Numbered from the stretch's first letter, positions 10,640 to 22,870 are shown. The stretch: 26,243 nt of DNA from Heterostelium multicystogenum (GCA_003667245.1 RCNN01000545.1:1-26243), one strand, 5' to 3'. The notes: a model not told the origin generated them from the sequence alone. Numbers and translations are program-made.

Positions 10640-11892
10640 ATTAAAAATACTAATAACCTGTCAATATAAAAATAATAATAGAATGGACCATATATTTATA
10701 ATAAATTCAAATAAATTCATTGAAATTGATATATTTAGATTGATAAATATAGATGATGTAGCAGATTATCTATAGTTTGTCATTCCACCTCACCACCATT
10801 ACCCCACTAACATACCTTATTCTACAATAACATGAATCTATAGAGGTCTGATAAGGAATTAAATCATTAGTTATATTTAATTTAGAACATTTATTATATG
10901 GTTTTTTAAATAGATTAATTAACTAAAACAAGTATTTAATCTAATCAAATAAGAGTTACTACTTTGAAGATAACTTTCTACTAATATAGATATATTCCAT
11001 AAACAAGTATCACTCCATTTAATTTGTTTATTTGTTTTATTCAATGAAAAATATCTTTGATATTTAGTAATTTAAAAAATTAAATTTAAAAAATTTGGTC
11101 AAAGTGAAATTTCCTGAGTTAAAACTCAATCGACAACAACACTTCTTCCCCTATTTGGCACGAAAAACTTTTGTTGTTTTTTTCACCATTTACATGTGGA
11201 GACCCCCACACTCAACAGTCGTTTTCCCAGTCAAAATCCCAATATAATGTTGATAGCAAATTTTTATTCCAAAGAATAAACTGTCGTTTCTTTTTCTTCT
11301 ATTACTTTTTATTTTATTTTTTTCTTTTTTGATCTGACCCTCATAATAATATCTGATTTAAATTATCAAAACAACACCTCACTCTTAACATTTTAACACA
11401 CATTCAAATAAAGAGTGTATATAAAGAAGAAATAGAGATATACAAATATATTCATTCGATATCTATAAATAATTTAAATTATCATTAAAAACCGAACCTT
11501 TCAATTCCACACGGCTAAAATTTCTTTAGAATTTTTAAATTCAAACATACACTTGCAGTACCACTCTCACAGTATCACCCCCTATCCACGAAGCTTGACT
11601 TTTATAGTAAAATAGCAATACTATATACAAGCTGTAGAGACACATCCAATTGGCGATTGAATAATTATAATAAAACACTCCTTGTTTCTTCAATTTCAAT
11701 CATCTAATAATTTATTTATTATTTACCCCATAATTAGAAAATATAATATCACAATCCAAATTACACAGGGTAACAAATACATTTTCAAAACTATTTAATT
11801 TATTCTTATAAATAAATAATAATCATATAATACTTGACATCATTTATCACTCAACATTCACATTCATCAAGAAATATAAGTCACCAATAAAA
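10640..11892. other. AT-rich intergenic region upstream of serine dehydratase
   Basis: These 1.25 kb have no supported ORF. They hold long T runs (11280-11330), a TATA-like TATATAAAG at 11418-11426, some less AT-rich patches at 10780-10830 and 11140-11240, and an interrupted inverted repeat at 11592-11633. The 3' end of the SPT2 gene and the promoter of the dehydratase gene must lie here. No tRNA-like sequence was seen. Confidence 0.65.
11592..11633. repeat. Interrupted inverted repeat in the serine dehydratase upstream region
   Basis: Two nested complementary pairs can form one hairpin: AGCTTG (11592-11597) with CAAGCT (11628-11633), and ATAGTA (11604-11609) with TACTAT (11619-11624). The sequence between the pairs does not match. 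It lies about 260 bases before the ATG. A role in regulation is speculative. Confidence 0.4.
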
Positions 11893-13287
11893 ATGTCAGC
11901 ATCTTCCTCGCCATACTTAGTATCATCTGCATCCGAGCAAACTGTTACTCCAATTTCACAAAAGTATGAAATTATATTTTCCAGTGATGTCTAGACTCGA
12001 AACAAATAACTGATATATCGCGACTATTATCATTATTTACAGCGACACACTTATTAAATTACCATCAAAATACACCATTGATCGAGTCTTTAGCCCTCAA
12101 TCAAATTATCAATGCTGGAATATATCAGGAACACCAATTAGAGTTTTGGGCAAAGATGGATGCACTCCAACCATCTGGTTCATTCAAGATTCGTGGTGTT
12201 GGTTTACATTGTTCGAGAGCTGTACAAGAGAAAGGAGTCAAGCATTTAAGTATGTCCATCTGAGGGGCGGTGCCTCCAAATTCATCTTTTGAAGATATTA
12301 ATTAAATCATATTACTTTTTTAGTTTGCTCTTCAGGTGGAAATGCTGGTAAATCAGTCGCATATGCTGGTCGTTGTCTTGGAGTAAAGACAACCATCGTT
12401 TTACCAAACACCATCCCAATGGAAACTAGACAAAAGATTTCAGCTGAAGGAGCTGAGGTTTTGGTTCATGGTACTATTTGGGATGAAGCCGATGTTTTGG
12501 CACGTCAAATTGCAGAGCGTGAGGGTATTGATGGATATATCCATCCATTCAACCACCCAGACTTATGGGAGGGTCACTCTACTTTGATCGACGAAGTATA
12601 TCAAATCAGTGCAATCAGGTAAAGTTCCAAAGCCAGATACTATCATTTGTTCAGTTGGTGGTGGTGGTCTTTTAGTTGGTATTGTAAATGGATTACATCG
12701 TGTTGGTTGGCAAGATATTCCAATCGTCGCAGTTGAGACACATGGTGCCAAGAGTTTGGGTGGATGCTTCCAAGTCGGACATCACGTAAAATTGGATGCC
12801 AGCGAAGTGACTTCAATTTGCAAAACACTAGCTACTCGTGCCGTCTGCGAAGAGGCATGGGATTGTACAAAGAGACACAAGATTATTCCGGTCCAGGTAT
12901 CGGATTTAGAGGCTGTCGAGGCCTGCCTAAAGTTTGTTGATGACGAACGTGTGCTCGTAGAGCCAGCATGCGGCGCATCACTTGCCATAATTTACCAACA
13001 AAACCCAGAACTTCTCAAATTGAACCCAAAGAATATTTTATCCATCGTCCTGTGGTGGAAACAACACATCCATCAGAGCACTTTTAGAATTCCAACAATC
13101 ATTGAAAGAAAAGGAAATTGCATCTTTAGTTGATAAAATTGCAACGACAACGACAACTGCCCCAACGACAACGCAAGACATTATTAATATTACCGAAGCA
13201 GCAGCAGCAACAAATACACCCATTCTATCAGGTAGTCCATCACAGCATAAAATACCCACCCTACTTTACAACTCCAATTTTAGCTAG
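11893..13287 (+). CDS. sds: L-serine dehydratase / L-serine ammonia-lyase (PLP fold type II)
   Basis: Deaminates L-serine (and L-threonine) to pyruvate (2-oxobutyrate) in the cytosol. Key motifs: NTPLIESLAL, then QPSGSFKIRG with the PLP-binding Lys codon at 12186-12188, CSSGGNAG (substrate loop), HPFNHPDLWEGH, SVGGGGLL (phosphate-binding Gly loop near 12655-12675), and EPACGASLA. Exons are 11893-11963, 12043-12249 and 12324-13287, about 413 residues. Human SDS has 328; the surplus is a short Ser-rich head and a Thr/Ala-rich tail after IVCGGNN. No ACT regulatory domain is present, which fits the catabolic SDS type rather than biosynthetic threonine deaminase. Three breaks are each repaired by removing one base: A4 at 12067-12070, A3 at 12603-12605, and CC at 13049-13050, where IVCGG is then restored. 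Substrate preference between Ser and Thr cannot be settled from sequence. Confidence 0.93.
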
Positions 13288-13591
13288 GTAAATAATTAGT
13301 TTTAAAATCTTAGTACATAGAGTAGAGATAAATTCATGTTTGACCTAAAGGAGTATGGATTTGCTCAGTGTGTTATTGAGGTAGTTGTTGTTTTGTTTTG
13401 TAAATCAGTAACACCCACACCACACTTGACCAATCAAATCAAATAATATTATTAATAATAATATCACCACCAAATATTTAAATATTTAAGCCCAACATTA
13501 TTTCAGTTGAAATATATTATAATCAAATATAAATTTTTATACACTGTATGAGATAGATAAAAGATTTAGATAAATATATACGATAATAATT
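13288..13591. other. AT-rich spacer between sds and the first PLB-like gene
   Basis: This is 304 bases. The first 120 are less AT-rich and probably belong to the sds 3' end. From about 13440 the DNA is TAA/TTA-rich and should contain the promoter of the phospholipase B-like gene. No further element was recognised. Confidence 0.6.
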
Positions 13592-15473
13592 ATGAAATTA
13601 TTTATATTTATAATATTACTATTTTTTATTAGTTATAAATACAACTATTTCTATTAAGTACAATGATATCCATGGTAATCAACCAGATATCGATATATTC
13701 GATCTAAGACCATATACTTGTGTTGTAAAAGATGGACAATTTTATGTGACACAAGGAATTTTGGATAATGGTGTTGCTTTTGCATTGGTAGATCTCAATT
13801 CCAATCAAACCGGTTGGAACTATATATCAATCAATACATCGTCGGCTTATCCTGATTCAGTTCAAGCCCAAGCAGCCGGATACTTGGAAGGTTACCTTAC
13901 ATGGGAGTCAATCTACTATGGTAGAACCAACTTCTTTATGACAACATTCAAATCTTTGGACCCACCTGATAATTTAACCAATTGGATTGAAGAGAATATT
14001 GTGTACATGGTATGAATTGAAATAATTATTTCATTCATTATATTGTTATATTAACAATATCAATTATTTAAAGGTAGCACAAATTCAGGAGTATAGAGAT
14101 GTTGACCTCAATGATAGCACAGCTTTATATTGGTACCATGTCTCCTTGATCCTTGACCAAATAACAGCCATGGTAGAGGGTTACAACGATATGGTTTATA
14201 ACAAGGCTATAAGTAGATTTACTATTGTTGATTTCTTTTTTTTGAATATGGCTGGTGATATTGAGGATTTACTAAGTGCACTGGTTATTCAAGGAGGTGG
14301 AAAGATCCCATTTCCCAAAATGCAGTAGAGTTGTTAGAAAACTCACATTGCTCTAGCTTTATAAAGTTAGCTGATGATTTATCTGAAGTGTATTGTGGTC
14401 ATACCACCTGGACCTGGTATACTTCTTTAATTCGTACATTCAAATACTACTCTTTTGGATTCTCAGTAAGTTTACTTTCCTTTTCCTTTAGTTTTAAGAT
14501 ATTAATGATTAAATTATAGAATGATAGTAAAATAATAAGTAGATCCCAACTTTTCTCAGCCTATCCAGCAACTTTATCCTCTATCGACGATTTCTATTTA
14601 CTAGAAAACCAATGATAGTAACTGAAACAACCAATAATATATTTAATTTTACATTATATTATTTGGTTCAACCAGAATCAGTTCTAAGTTGGATAAGAGT
14701 ATTAGTTGCCAATAGATTAAGTAACTCTCCTTTGGAATGGGTACAAACTATTGAGAAGTATAATAGTGGTACCTACAATAATCAATGGATTGTTTTTGAT
14801 TATAGAAAGTTTACTCCTAATGTAAGTTTGGATGATGGAGCCCTATATATTTTAGAACAAATACCAGGTCTATGTCAATAGTATGTAAATAATATTTCCA
14901 TCATAATTTATCCAATTATTAATAATATTTTAATATAGTGCTGATCAAACCAATATATTAAGAGCTGGATATTGGCCAAGCTATAATCTTCCTTTTTATG
15001 AAAATATTTATAATTTTATCTGGTTATCCTTTGTTGGCTGAGACTCTGAATATTAGTTTATCAAGACAGATTTCCTATCAAACCACTGTAGAGCAGAGAT
15101 CTTCAGAAGAGATGCCAATACTGTATATTCTTTGGATGACTTCATGGCCTTCATGAGATATAATAACTACCAGAAAGATCCAATCTCCCAAGGAAACCCA
15201 GCATACTCAATCTGCTCGAGGTTCGATCTGATTAAAGATGGTCCCAGACTATTGGGTGGTACCGATAGCAAAGTCATTAGCTATAAACTAATGCAAGAAC
15301 AAATTATAGTTGCAATCAACGGTCCTACAACAGACAACCAACCTCCATTTAGTTGGGATCAAAATCCACTGTTTGAAAATATAACTCACATCGGTATGCC
15401 AAATGAATTTAATTTTGATTGGGTGTCAATTTCAAAAGACACCTTTTCATTTTATAAACCCAATCCCAAATAA
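13592..15473 (+). CDS. Phospholipase B-like protein, tandem copy 1
   Basis: Member of the PLBD/Plb family, N-terminal-nucleophile hydrolases that are secreted or lysosomal, autocleave at a Cys, and in Dictyostelium release fatty acids from phospholipids. A signal peptide starts MKLFIFIIL once the T6 run at 13622-13627 is read as T5. Then come [31 protein letters not shown] with the presumed nucleophile Cys codon at 14349-14351, [37 protein letters not shown] and [10 protein letters not shown], all family blocks in order. Exons: 13592-14009, 14074-14465, 14520-14880, 14939-15473; about 565 residues. Other frame breaks lie near 14315, 14612, 15015 and 15070. The next gene is a diverged paralogue. 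Substrate and enzyme activity are inferred from family; some PLBD proteins lack proven phospholipase activity. Confidence 0.9.
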
Positions 15474-15863
15474 TAATAATATTGTTACTCAGCTGAACAC
15501 ACACTGATAGTAAATAATGATAACATTAATAATAATTATTATTAATATTATTGATGGTGTTACCTTTAATGGTTATAATAATAATATTAAAAATAAAATA
15601 GAAATTAAATTACTGACTATTTATATGTTAGCAGTGGAGTGTATTTTTTGATTGAAATTCGATTGTACCAATTTAACATGTTGTATTTACCAATGTGGTT
15701 GAAAGTGTAATTCCTATCTCAAAAAATGAGATTGCGATATGCAAACTACCACTAAGAGATTATATGGACATTGATTACAATACAATATTAATCATTCTTC
15801 TTTAATTATTGCGAAGTAGTTCTTCTTCCCCAACTCTAAAAATAATCATCATTACTCTTTAAA
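15474..15863. other. Spacer between the tandem PLB-like genes
   Basis: This is 390 bases. The first ~130 are AAT/ATT-rich, with several mutually complementary AATAATAATTATTATTAATATT-like tracts (15525-15550) that could fold. The rest is mixed and holds the promoter of the second copy. No ORF was found. Confidence 0.6.
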
Positions 15864-17802
15864 ATGAAAAGTATAAGATTTATATATATAGTTATTCTTT
15901 TATCTATTTTAAATCTTCAGATTGGAAATTCCATAAAAATAAAGTTTGGAAACTGTGACTATTCCAAACCATATTCACTCCAATATTTTACCTGTTTCTA
16001 TAATGATGGACATTTTAGAGTAATAGAGGGGACATATGAATTTGGTGTGGCCAAAGCATCTATAGATTTACACATAAATGAAACAGGATGGAATTATATA
16101 TCTATTAGAACTTCACCTTCCTTTACCGATTCCATACAATCCAAAGCTGCTGGATACATTGAAGGATATTTAACCTGGCAATCAATCTACTATTCCCATT
16201 ATAACTTTTTTTAGAACAAATTTTGAATCTAATAATATTCCTAAATCTTTGAAAGAATGGATAGATTCAAATATGAACTTTATGGTATTTTATATCTTTT
16301 AAATTAACTAATCAAAGATATATTTATTAATTATTTCTATATAATTAGAGATCTAAAATCAATGAATACAAACCTAGTTTTAAGAATAGGATATTAAAAG
16401 ATGATGTTCTCTACTGGTATCATATCTCCCTTTTAATAGACCAATTGGAATCAATGGTAGATGGATATAATGATGCCATTCGAGATTTGGACATTGAGAA
16501 TATTAGACCTATCACTTTTAATGACTTGTTCGTATTAAATATGGATGGTGATATGGCTGATGTGCATAATGCAATTATAATTCAAAGTGGTGGTAATGTT
16601 TCATTGGCTGAAGAGTATTTGGACTACTTGGATAATACCCATTGTTCTTCTTTAATTAAAATTAAGGATGATTTATCTGATGTTTTTTATTGGGCACAAC
16701 ACATGGATAGTGTACACTTCTCTAATCAGAACTTTTAAATCCTATCAATTTTCTTTTTCTGTAAGATTTCCACTGTATTACTTTAAATATTTATAAACTA
16801 CTCATTCTAATACCTAATTTATTTAGAAAAAGAGTAATACCATTAATAATGGACAACTGTTCTCATCTTATCCTGGTTCATTATCTTCCATTGATGATTT
16901 TACCATTTTGGAAAACAATATGGTTGTTATGGAAACGACCAATGAAATATTTAATAATTCACTATACACTAAAGTTTACAATACTAGTGTTTCTGTCCTG
17001 GATTCGATCGTTAGTATCCAATAGAATTAGTGATTCTCCATTGGAGTGGTGTAGGACATTTGAAAAGTATAACAGTGGTACCTATAACAATCAATGGATG
17101 CTATTCGACTCGAGAAAGTTTGAACCTAAACAAGGTCTAAAGGATAATGCATTCTATATTTTAGAACAAATCCCAGGCTATTGTAGATAGTATGTTCTTT
17201 ACATTGTCATGTAATTATATTATTACCATTGTACTAATATTAAGCAGTGAGGACCAAACTAGTTTTTTAAGAAAACAAGGCTATTGGCCAAGCTATAACC
17301 TTCCATTCTATAAAGATATTTTCGAAATCTCTGGGTACAAAGATATACAAAGATTATTTAACAAAACACATGCAAATCAGTTTGACTACGACCAAAGCAG
17401 TAGAGCTAAAATCTTTAGAAGAGATGCAGGTCATGTTAATTCGATTTGGCAGTTTGATGTCTCTACTACGATACAACGACTATGAAAACGATCCACTATC
17501 AGAAGGAAACCCTGCCTTCACCATCAGTGCTAGATTCGATCTCATTAAGAATAAACCAATGCTATCTGGCGGTACTGACTGTAAAGTTACCAGCTTCTCT
17601 CTTCTGAATACAAGCTATCAAACTGTGTATGCAATCAACGGCCCCTCCAAACGAGATTCAGCCAACTTTCAAATGGAGTACCATTGATGCATCTCTTGCA
17701 AACACATCTCATTTCGGAATGGTCGACACCTATGATTTTGATTGGGTAACGATCACAAAAAATTCCTACTCAAAAATGCCGCCAAATTCTCAATCTAAAT
17801 AA
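15864..17802 (+). CDS. Phospholipase B-like protein, tandem copy 2
   Basis: Same family and role as its upstream neighbour. The signal peptide is clear (MKSIRFIYIVILLSILNLQI, then GNS). Blocks: [31 protein letters not shown] with the presumed nucleophile Cys codon at 16643-16645, [89 protein letters not shown]. Exons: 15864-16284, 16349-16760, 16827-17189, 17248-17802; about 583 residues. Breaks are repaired by removing one base at T7 (16206-16212), T6 (16683-16688) and C4 (17642-17645), with further single-base breaks near 16990 and 17457. The C4 repair gives the true C-terminus ending in TAA at 17800-17802, well past the false stop near 17687. Introns sit at the same places as in copy 1. 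Confidence 0.9.
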
Positions 17803-17943
17803 GTCAAAAGGCCAAGCACCCACATCCAAATAAACATATAGTTTCCTCTTTGATTTTGTACATATCTATCCATGAATATATATATATAAAGTTTGGATAT
17901 ACATTTATTTATTTCGTCTTCTGGATTGGTTAAATATAGGAAT

Positions 17944-20900
17944 TCACTTGAAAGCTTTGACATTTGATAGACATATCTTAAGGTTTTCAATGGTTCTCTT
18001 TATGGTTTCCTTTTGTAATTTGGGCTCGGTTGTATAGTTTAGTTGGTCTAACAAAAGGATAGTCTCGCTCATCTTCTTTTTGGTTTGCTCAATTTGCTTT
18101 GGATTGGCACTTGGTACGTTAACAGTGCTGGAAGACGTCGATATATGAAGACCACTTGCTCTAAGTGTGCCTCCAGTTGCTCTGCCAATCAGATTCATAA
18201 AAGAACTACCAGTGCTGTTGCTACTGCTGCTGCCCGAGCCTATGTTGAGATCAGGTGGACTGTTCATGATATTCGGAGGTCTTGATGAGGGAACTGGTGA
18301 TGTTGGTGAAGAGTTGGAAGGTGGTTCATATTGCAGTCCAATGACACTGTTGGTATGGCGAATGGGTGTGGCGCTTTTAATGGATGGCGAGGTGACAGAG
18401 GGAGAAGTAGAAGGCGAAGGTGAAATAGATCGATTTGAGCTAGCCGGTGAGCATATAGATATGGATGGGCTGTCTTTTGGTCCAGATAAAGATGGTCTCT
18501 TAGGAAGTGGAGCTGGCTTTTTAGGATGAGCCTCATCTGGGTTTCTATATTTTTCCTTTGCACTCTTGAGTAGAGAGTATAGCTCGGTGTCACTTCCACA
18601 CATGTCTTCACATGTTTCGTTGGTTAAATAGTTATTCACAGTGATGTCAGCCCCATACTTGATCAACAACTCAATTATTTCCCTATTCTTCTTTGAAATT
18701 GCAAATGTGTAATGGTGTTTCTCCTTTTCTATGATGTTCAACCACAACAACAACATGGTATGTAAGTCAATTGACTCAGTATTAATTCAATCTCCACGAT
18801 GGAGCGATCTACTTACTTGTTTAAAATTATGTGCACTGGCGCCGAAACCCAATAGGATTCTTACGTTATCTTCGCATTCTTTGGATACTGCTAAATGAAG
18901 AGGTGTGTCCATCGTCTCAGCTATCCTTGTATCGATTTCGGCACCCTTCTCAATGAGCAACCTAAGGATTCTATTGAAGTCTTCGGACTGCCATCTCCTT
19001 GACGCAAGGTTGTGAATTGGATGATAACCATTCTTTGCTGGAACTGAGACGTTGATTCCGTTTTGCTGAATGACCAAATCGATGATCTGCACAGTAGATG
19101 TTGTGCATGCAAGATTGATTGGCGTCATTCCCTGGGTATTCGGATAGTTATGATGATGCTGGCTATTTACAAGTAACTGGCTGACACTCTCCAGGGAATG
19201 ACTACTGATGGATGAGTGAAGTGGTGTGTTTCCATCGAATCCGGAAATGGTGATGTGTGTATTGTCAAAGTCCTGACACTCCTCCGTTGAGTACGACTTA
19301 CTCAGCAACTCATGCTGCGAGTCGGTACTTCTTGAAAACATAGGAATTCCACTGTGATCATTTCCAGTCAACTTCTTGCTCTCTTCATAGGTGGAGTTGA
19401 AGCTCTTGGACTGTCGGGTACTTCCATTCTTCTTGCATATTTCATTTACCAATTTCTTATAATCAACCAATTTCTTTCTCTAAATTAAGTTTTCCAATTA
19501 CAAAGTAAGCATTAATAATCTATCAAATACACAATAGAAAAGCTGACATACTCCTGTATTACTAGTTCTGAATCCCATGATAGTTGTTGCTTTCGATATG
19601 GTCTCGGTGATTTGTGATTTCAACACTGTTTTCACTCTCTCAAAGTCCATATATCTAGCAGCAGCTTCCTCCCAAACCATTTCGAAAATATCCAATGTTA
19701 TGCAGTAGATCTCTTCAACTGAATTCTGATGATCGAAAAGAATAGGTAAGATGTTCTCTTCATTCTCTTTTACTATGTTGTCGTTGTATGGAAACAATAT
19801 GGTTGCCAAAGATTAGTTATTTGAATGTAATGGAATCTAGGAAGAGTAGTAATTAGACTTACTGTTTGGAGGTGGTTTCATAAGCTCCAGTAGCATGCTG
19901 GTAATGTGAATACCGCAAACAGCAACTGGATAATAGCGGTCGCTGGTAATGGGGTTGGATTGTAATTGTGTTTGGTGTTGCGTAATCGTTTTAAAAGAAT
20001 CGAGATGATAGGTTGCCAGATAGAGTAGATGCTTCAAGCCAGCAATTCCCATACCCCTGAAATCGGTCGATGGATCTTTGCCTTGAAATCCAATGCTCTT
20101 CCATCTCTCGTCAACCGGTTGGAAAGCCTCGCCCACAAACATAATCTCCCACAGTCTCTGCAGTAGTCTCTCATGGCTGGGATCATCCTTGCTGTATTGA
20201 GTAGAGCAATCACGTATAAAACTCTTGTAATTTCAAATTCTAAAGTATGGCATCAAAATGGGAAATAATAATGTCAATCTCAACATTTATTTTCTAAAAT
20301 CAATCCTCCCCTCCTTCCCTCCTTCTTTCAATCACAATGGATAATATTTACCTGTAATCTATATATTTGCTTCTTGAAATGTACATCCGTTGTATTTAAT
20401 TGCTTCTAATTATTTTTGGATTGATTGGATTAATTTATTTGGTTAGTTGGTCCATGCATGCGCCACCCGATTTTCTTATCTGGTGCCAATTCACTACATA
20501 CCTTTAAAATATTTGATAGATTATATTCCTCAATCTCTTCAAGGAACTCCGATACATTTTCAGAGTATGCAATCATGTTGTTTATGAGTGAAAGTGAAAA
20601 TGTTTGTGTATTTACATCTGTACTATTTAAATTATTGATTATCTTGCTATATATAACTTGTTTGTTCATTGAGGCAATGGTGTTTATCAACATTCTATAT
20701 CCCTCTTTACTTTGTGTTAATTTGAGCTATATATTATATTGGATTGAGTATAGTTATTAGCCATCGAATCAATATTAATAATTATACTAATATAATAATA
20801 ATATTCATTAACTTACTGCTATTTTTAATGGATTGCTTATATTTATACTATATAGTTGGTGGTCAAGGAGTGTTATTATTTTCTCAATAATCTTGATCGA

Positions 20901-21553
20901 AAGAAATTCTATTTGGAATTCAGGTGTTGATATTGCAATTTCAAAGACACTCAGTGCAAAGGACAAGGTGTTTCCAGAGATATCCATAATGATCGATTGT
21001 AATATATTCATTCCACCTTTTTTGAGAAATTCTCTCATAAAATTTGTATTCTAAATGATATTATTAATATTAGATCGTTTAATTCCCATATACAAATATA
21101 AATATTAACTAATACAAATATGTGTGTTATTATTAAACTTACTAAAAGATGAGATTTCAAACCCAACAGTCCTTTCTTTAATGTGTTTTCACTATTTAAA
21201 TACTCTAATATTGAATCGACATGGTGAACGGGTGCTAAATTCAATTCAAATACAGAATTATCCTGAATGGTATACATTGAATCTGGATCATTTAATATCT
21301 ATTGAATGACGATCAATGAATAGTATATATATTAGTGCTTGTTCTTTTAATTTAAATTTATATTTATATTATCAAAATTTACAATATCTGATAAAAATAT
21401 ATTATGTTCTCTGAAAAACAATGCATATTTATCTGGATTATCATCAACTTTAAATAATTGGCACAATACATCTGTTTGAGTGCTGAGTCTCACACCTCTC
21501 AATAGAAAATACTCTGTACTTTCATTATTCCATTTAACTATTATTCTATTCAT
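17944..21553 (-). CDS. elmoD: Ankyrin-repeat and ELMO domain protein
   Basis: ELMO proteins partner with DOCK-type exchange factors to activate Rac in phagocytosis and migration. Order: ubiquitin-like RBD-type head (MNRIIVKWNNESTEYFLLRG), ARM-like helices (exons 2-5), ELMO domain from about residue 280 (LLQRLWEIMF, ERWKSIGFQGKDPSTDFRGM, GIAGLKHLLYL, ARYMDFERV), ankyrin repeats (GNTPLHSSI, GMTPINLAC, DTPLHLAVS, GETPLHIAIS), then a Pro/Ser-rich tail with PKKPAPLPKRP and a final helix. The layout matches Dictyostelium ElmoD; no PH domain is seen. Exons: 21553-21383, 21298-21143, 21050-20817, 20726-20502, 20405-20352, 20223-19863, 19772-19552, 19479-18817, 18728-17944. The first eight sum to whole codons with no break. 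The last needs one base fewer at T4 18725-18728 and at A3 18703-18705 (plus strand). About 955 residues. Confidence 0.9.
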
Positions 21554-21698
21554 TATAAATTATTATTATTATTATTGTAATGTTATTTCTATTATAATTA
21601 TTATTATCTTATTATTATTCTCTTATTATTTAATACAAATATTATGATTATGTTCTAAATACTATTATTTGATATAAATCTATGCTTGATAATAATGA

Positions 21699-21729
<31 letters not shown>

Positions 21730-22180
21730 TAAATATAATTCTGGAAATTAAAATAAAATAGTTTGATGGCAGCTATTGAAGTTATTGATAGAAGATAATT
21801 ATTATTATGATGATGAAGATGGTGATTATGATCCTATTGTTATTACTATTATATTATAAAATTGATAAACTATTTTATTATTATTATTATTCTCCAATTC
21901 TATTTATTTATATATATTATTTTATATTATTATGTAGTTAATAAAAAAGGTGGATTATAATGAAGAAGACTGGATTTTTTCTTTTTGATTTGGAATTGGA
22001 TAGAGGATAGTGGAGAGGGAATCGTAAAATTGTTTCGTTATTGAAGATTAATTATTATTTGTTATTATTGCTGTGTATGTATATATTGGTGTGGTGTTCT
22101 CTGCTTGGTCTCCTTGTAAATCCGTATGCCTATTATACTATGTTATACTATCAATTTAATAATATTATTAATAATAATAA

Positions 22181-22203
22181 TTATTATTATTATTATTATT
22201 ATT
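22181..22203. repeat. ATT trinucleotide microsatellite
   Basis: This is an uninterrupted run of about seven TTA/ATT units, preceded by the complementary AATAATAAT, so the two halves can form an AT hairpin. Confidence 0.85.
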
Positions 22204-22460
22204 GTTGATGCTTTTTAATATATATTTAATTGATTTGTTTATTTTGTGATCTGATTTTGTTATTATTACTGAATGATAGCAACTCGTTGATATTATTATT
22301 GGATGATTTGATTTCAATTGATGGATTGTTAATGAATGATTGTTAACTTGTTTTGTATTGTTTTATTGTTGGGTTTAAAATACACTAACATATAAATAAT
22401 TATAATATTGGTAGATGGATATTATTATTATTATTATTACTTTATTAAAAAGGAATCCAA

Positions 22461-22480
22461 AACAACAACAACAACAACAA
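22461..22480. repeat. CAA trinucleotide microsatellite
   Basis: About six CAA units. This lies just after the point where base composition switches from T/G-rich to A/C-rich. Confidence 0.8.
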
Positions 22481-22784
22481 ATTTCAAATTCAAATTATCA
22501 ATGATCATACATATCATATTTTTAACATCAAACACATCAACAACAATAAAAATACTAATAACAACAACAACAACCTATTTATAAATATATATTTATATAT
22601 CTCTTTAATTGATTATATTTATTATTATAGTAGGAGCAAAAGTGGAGAAGTGTGGAGAAAACAAAGAAGGAAGGAAGGGAGGAATCAGGAAAGAAATGGG
22701 TTGAGTAAAACAAAGGAATAACCAAACAAGGTGATAGATAGAATATTATAATGAAAAAACAAAACAATAATACAACAACAACAA

Positions 22785-22870
22785 TAGATAGATAGATAGT
22801 TAGATAGATAGAATGACTACTGAGTGATAGGTTAATGGTCCAAACGGTCAGATAAATAGATAGATAGATA
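22785..22870. repeat. Two GATA tetranucleotide tracts
   Basis: ATAGATAGATAG units at 22785-22812, interrupted once by GTTA, and again at 22857-22870. They create a long but meaningless Tyr/Leu/Ser-rich open frame on the minus strand. Confidence 0.85.

Noticed and set aside
18085..18529. Plus-strand ORFs opposite the elmoD tail
   Set aside because: They are antisense shadows of Ser/Pro-rich coding sequence with no independent support.
19813..19862. Short 26-nt intron plus in-frame stop in elmoD
   Set aside because: A 90-nt intron 19862-19773 with a normal AG acceptor removes the stop, keeps phase, and yields the expected ELMO core sequence.
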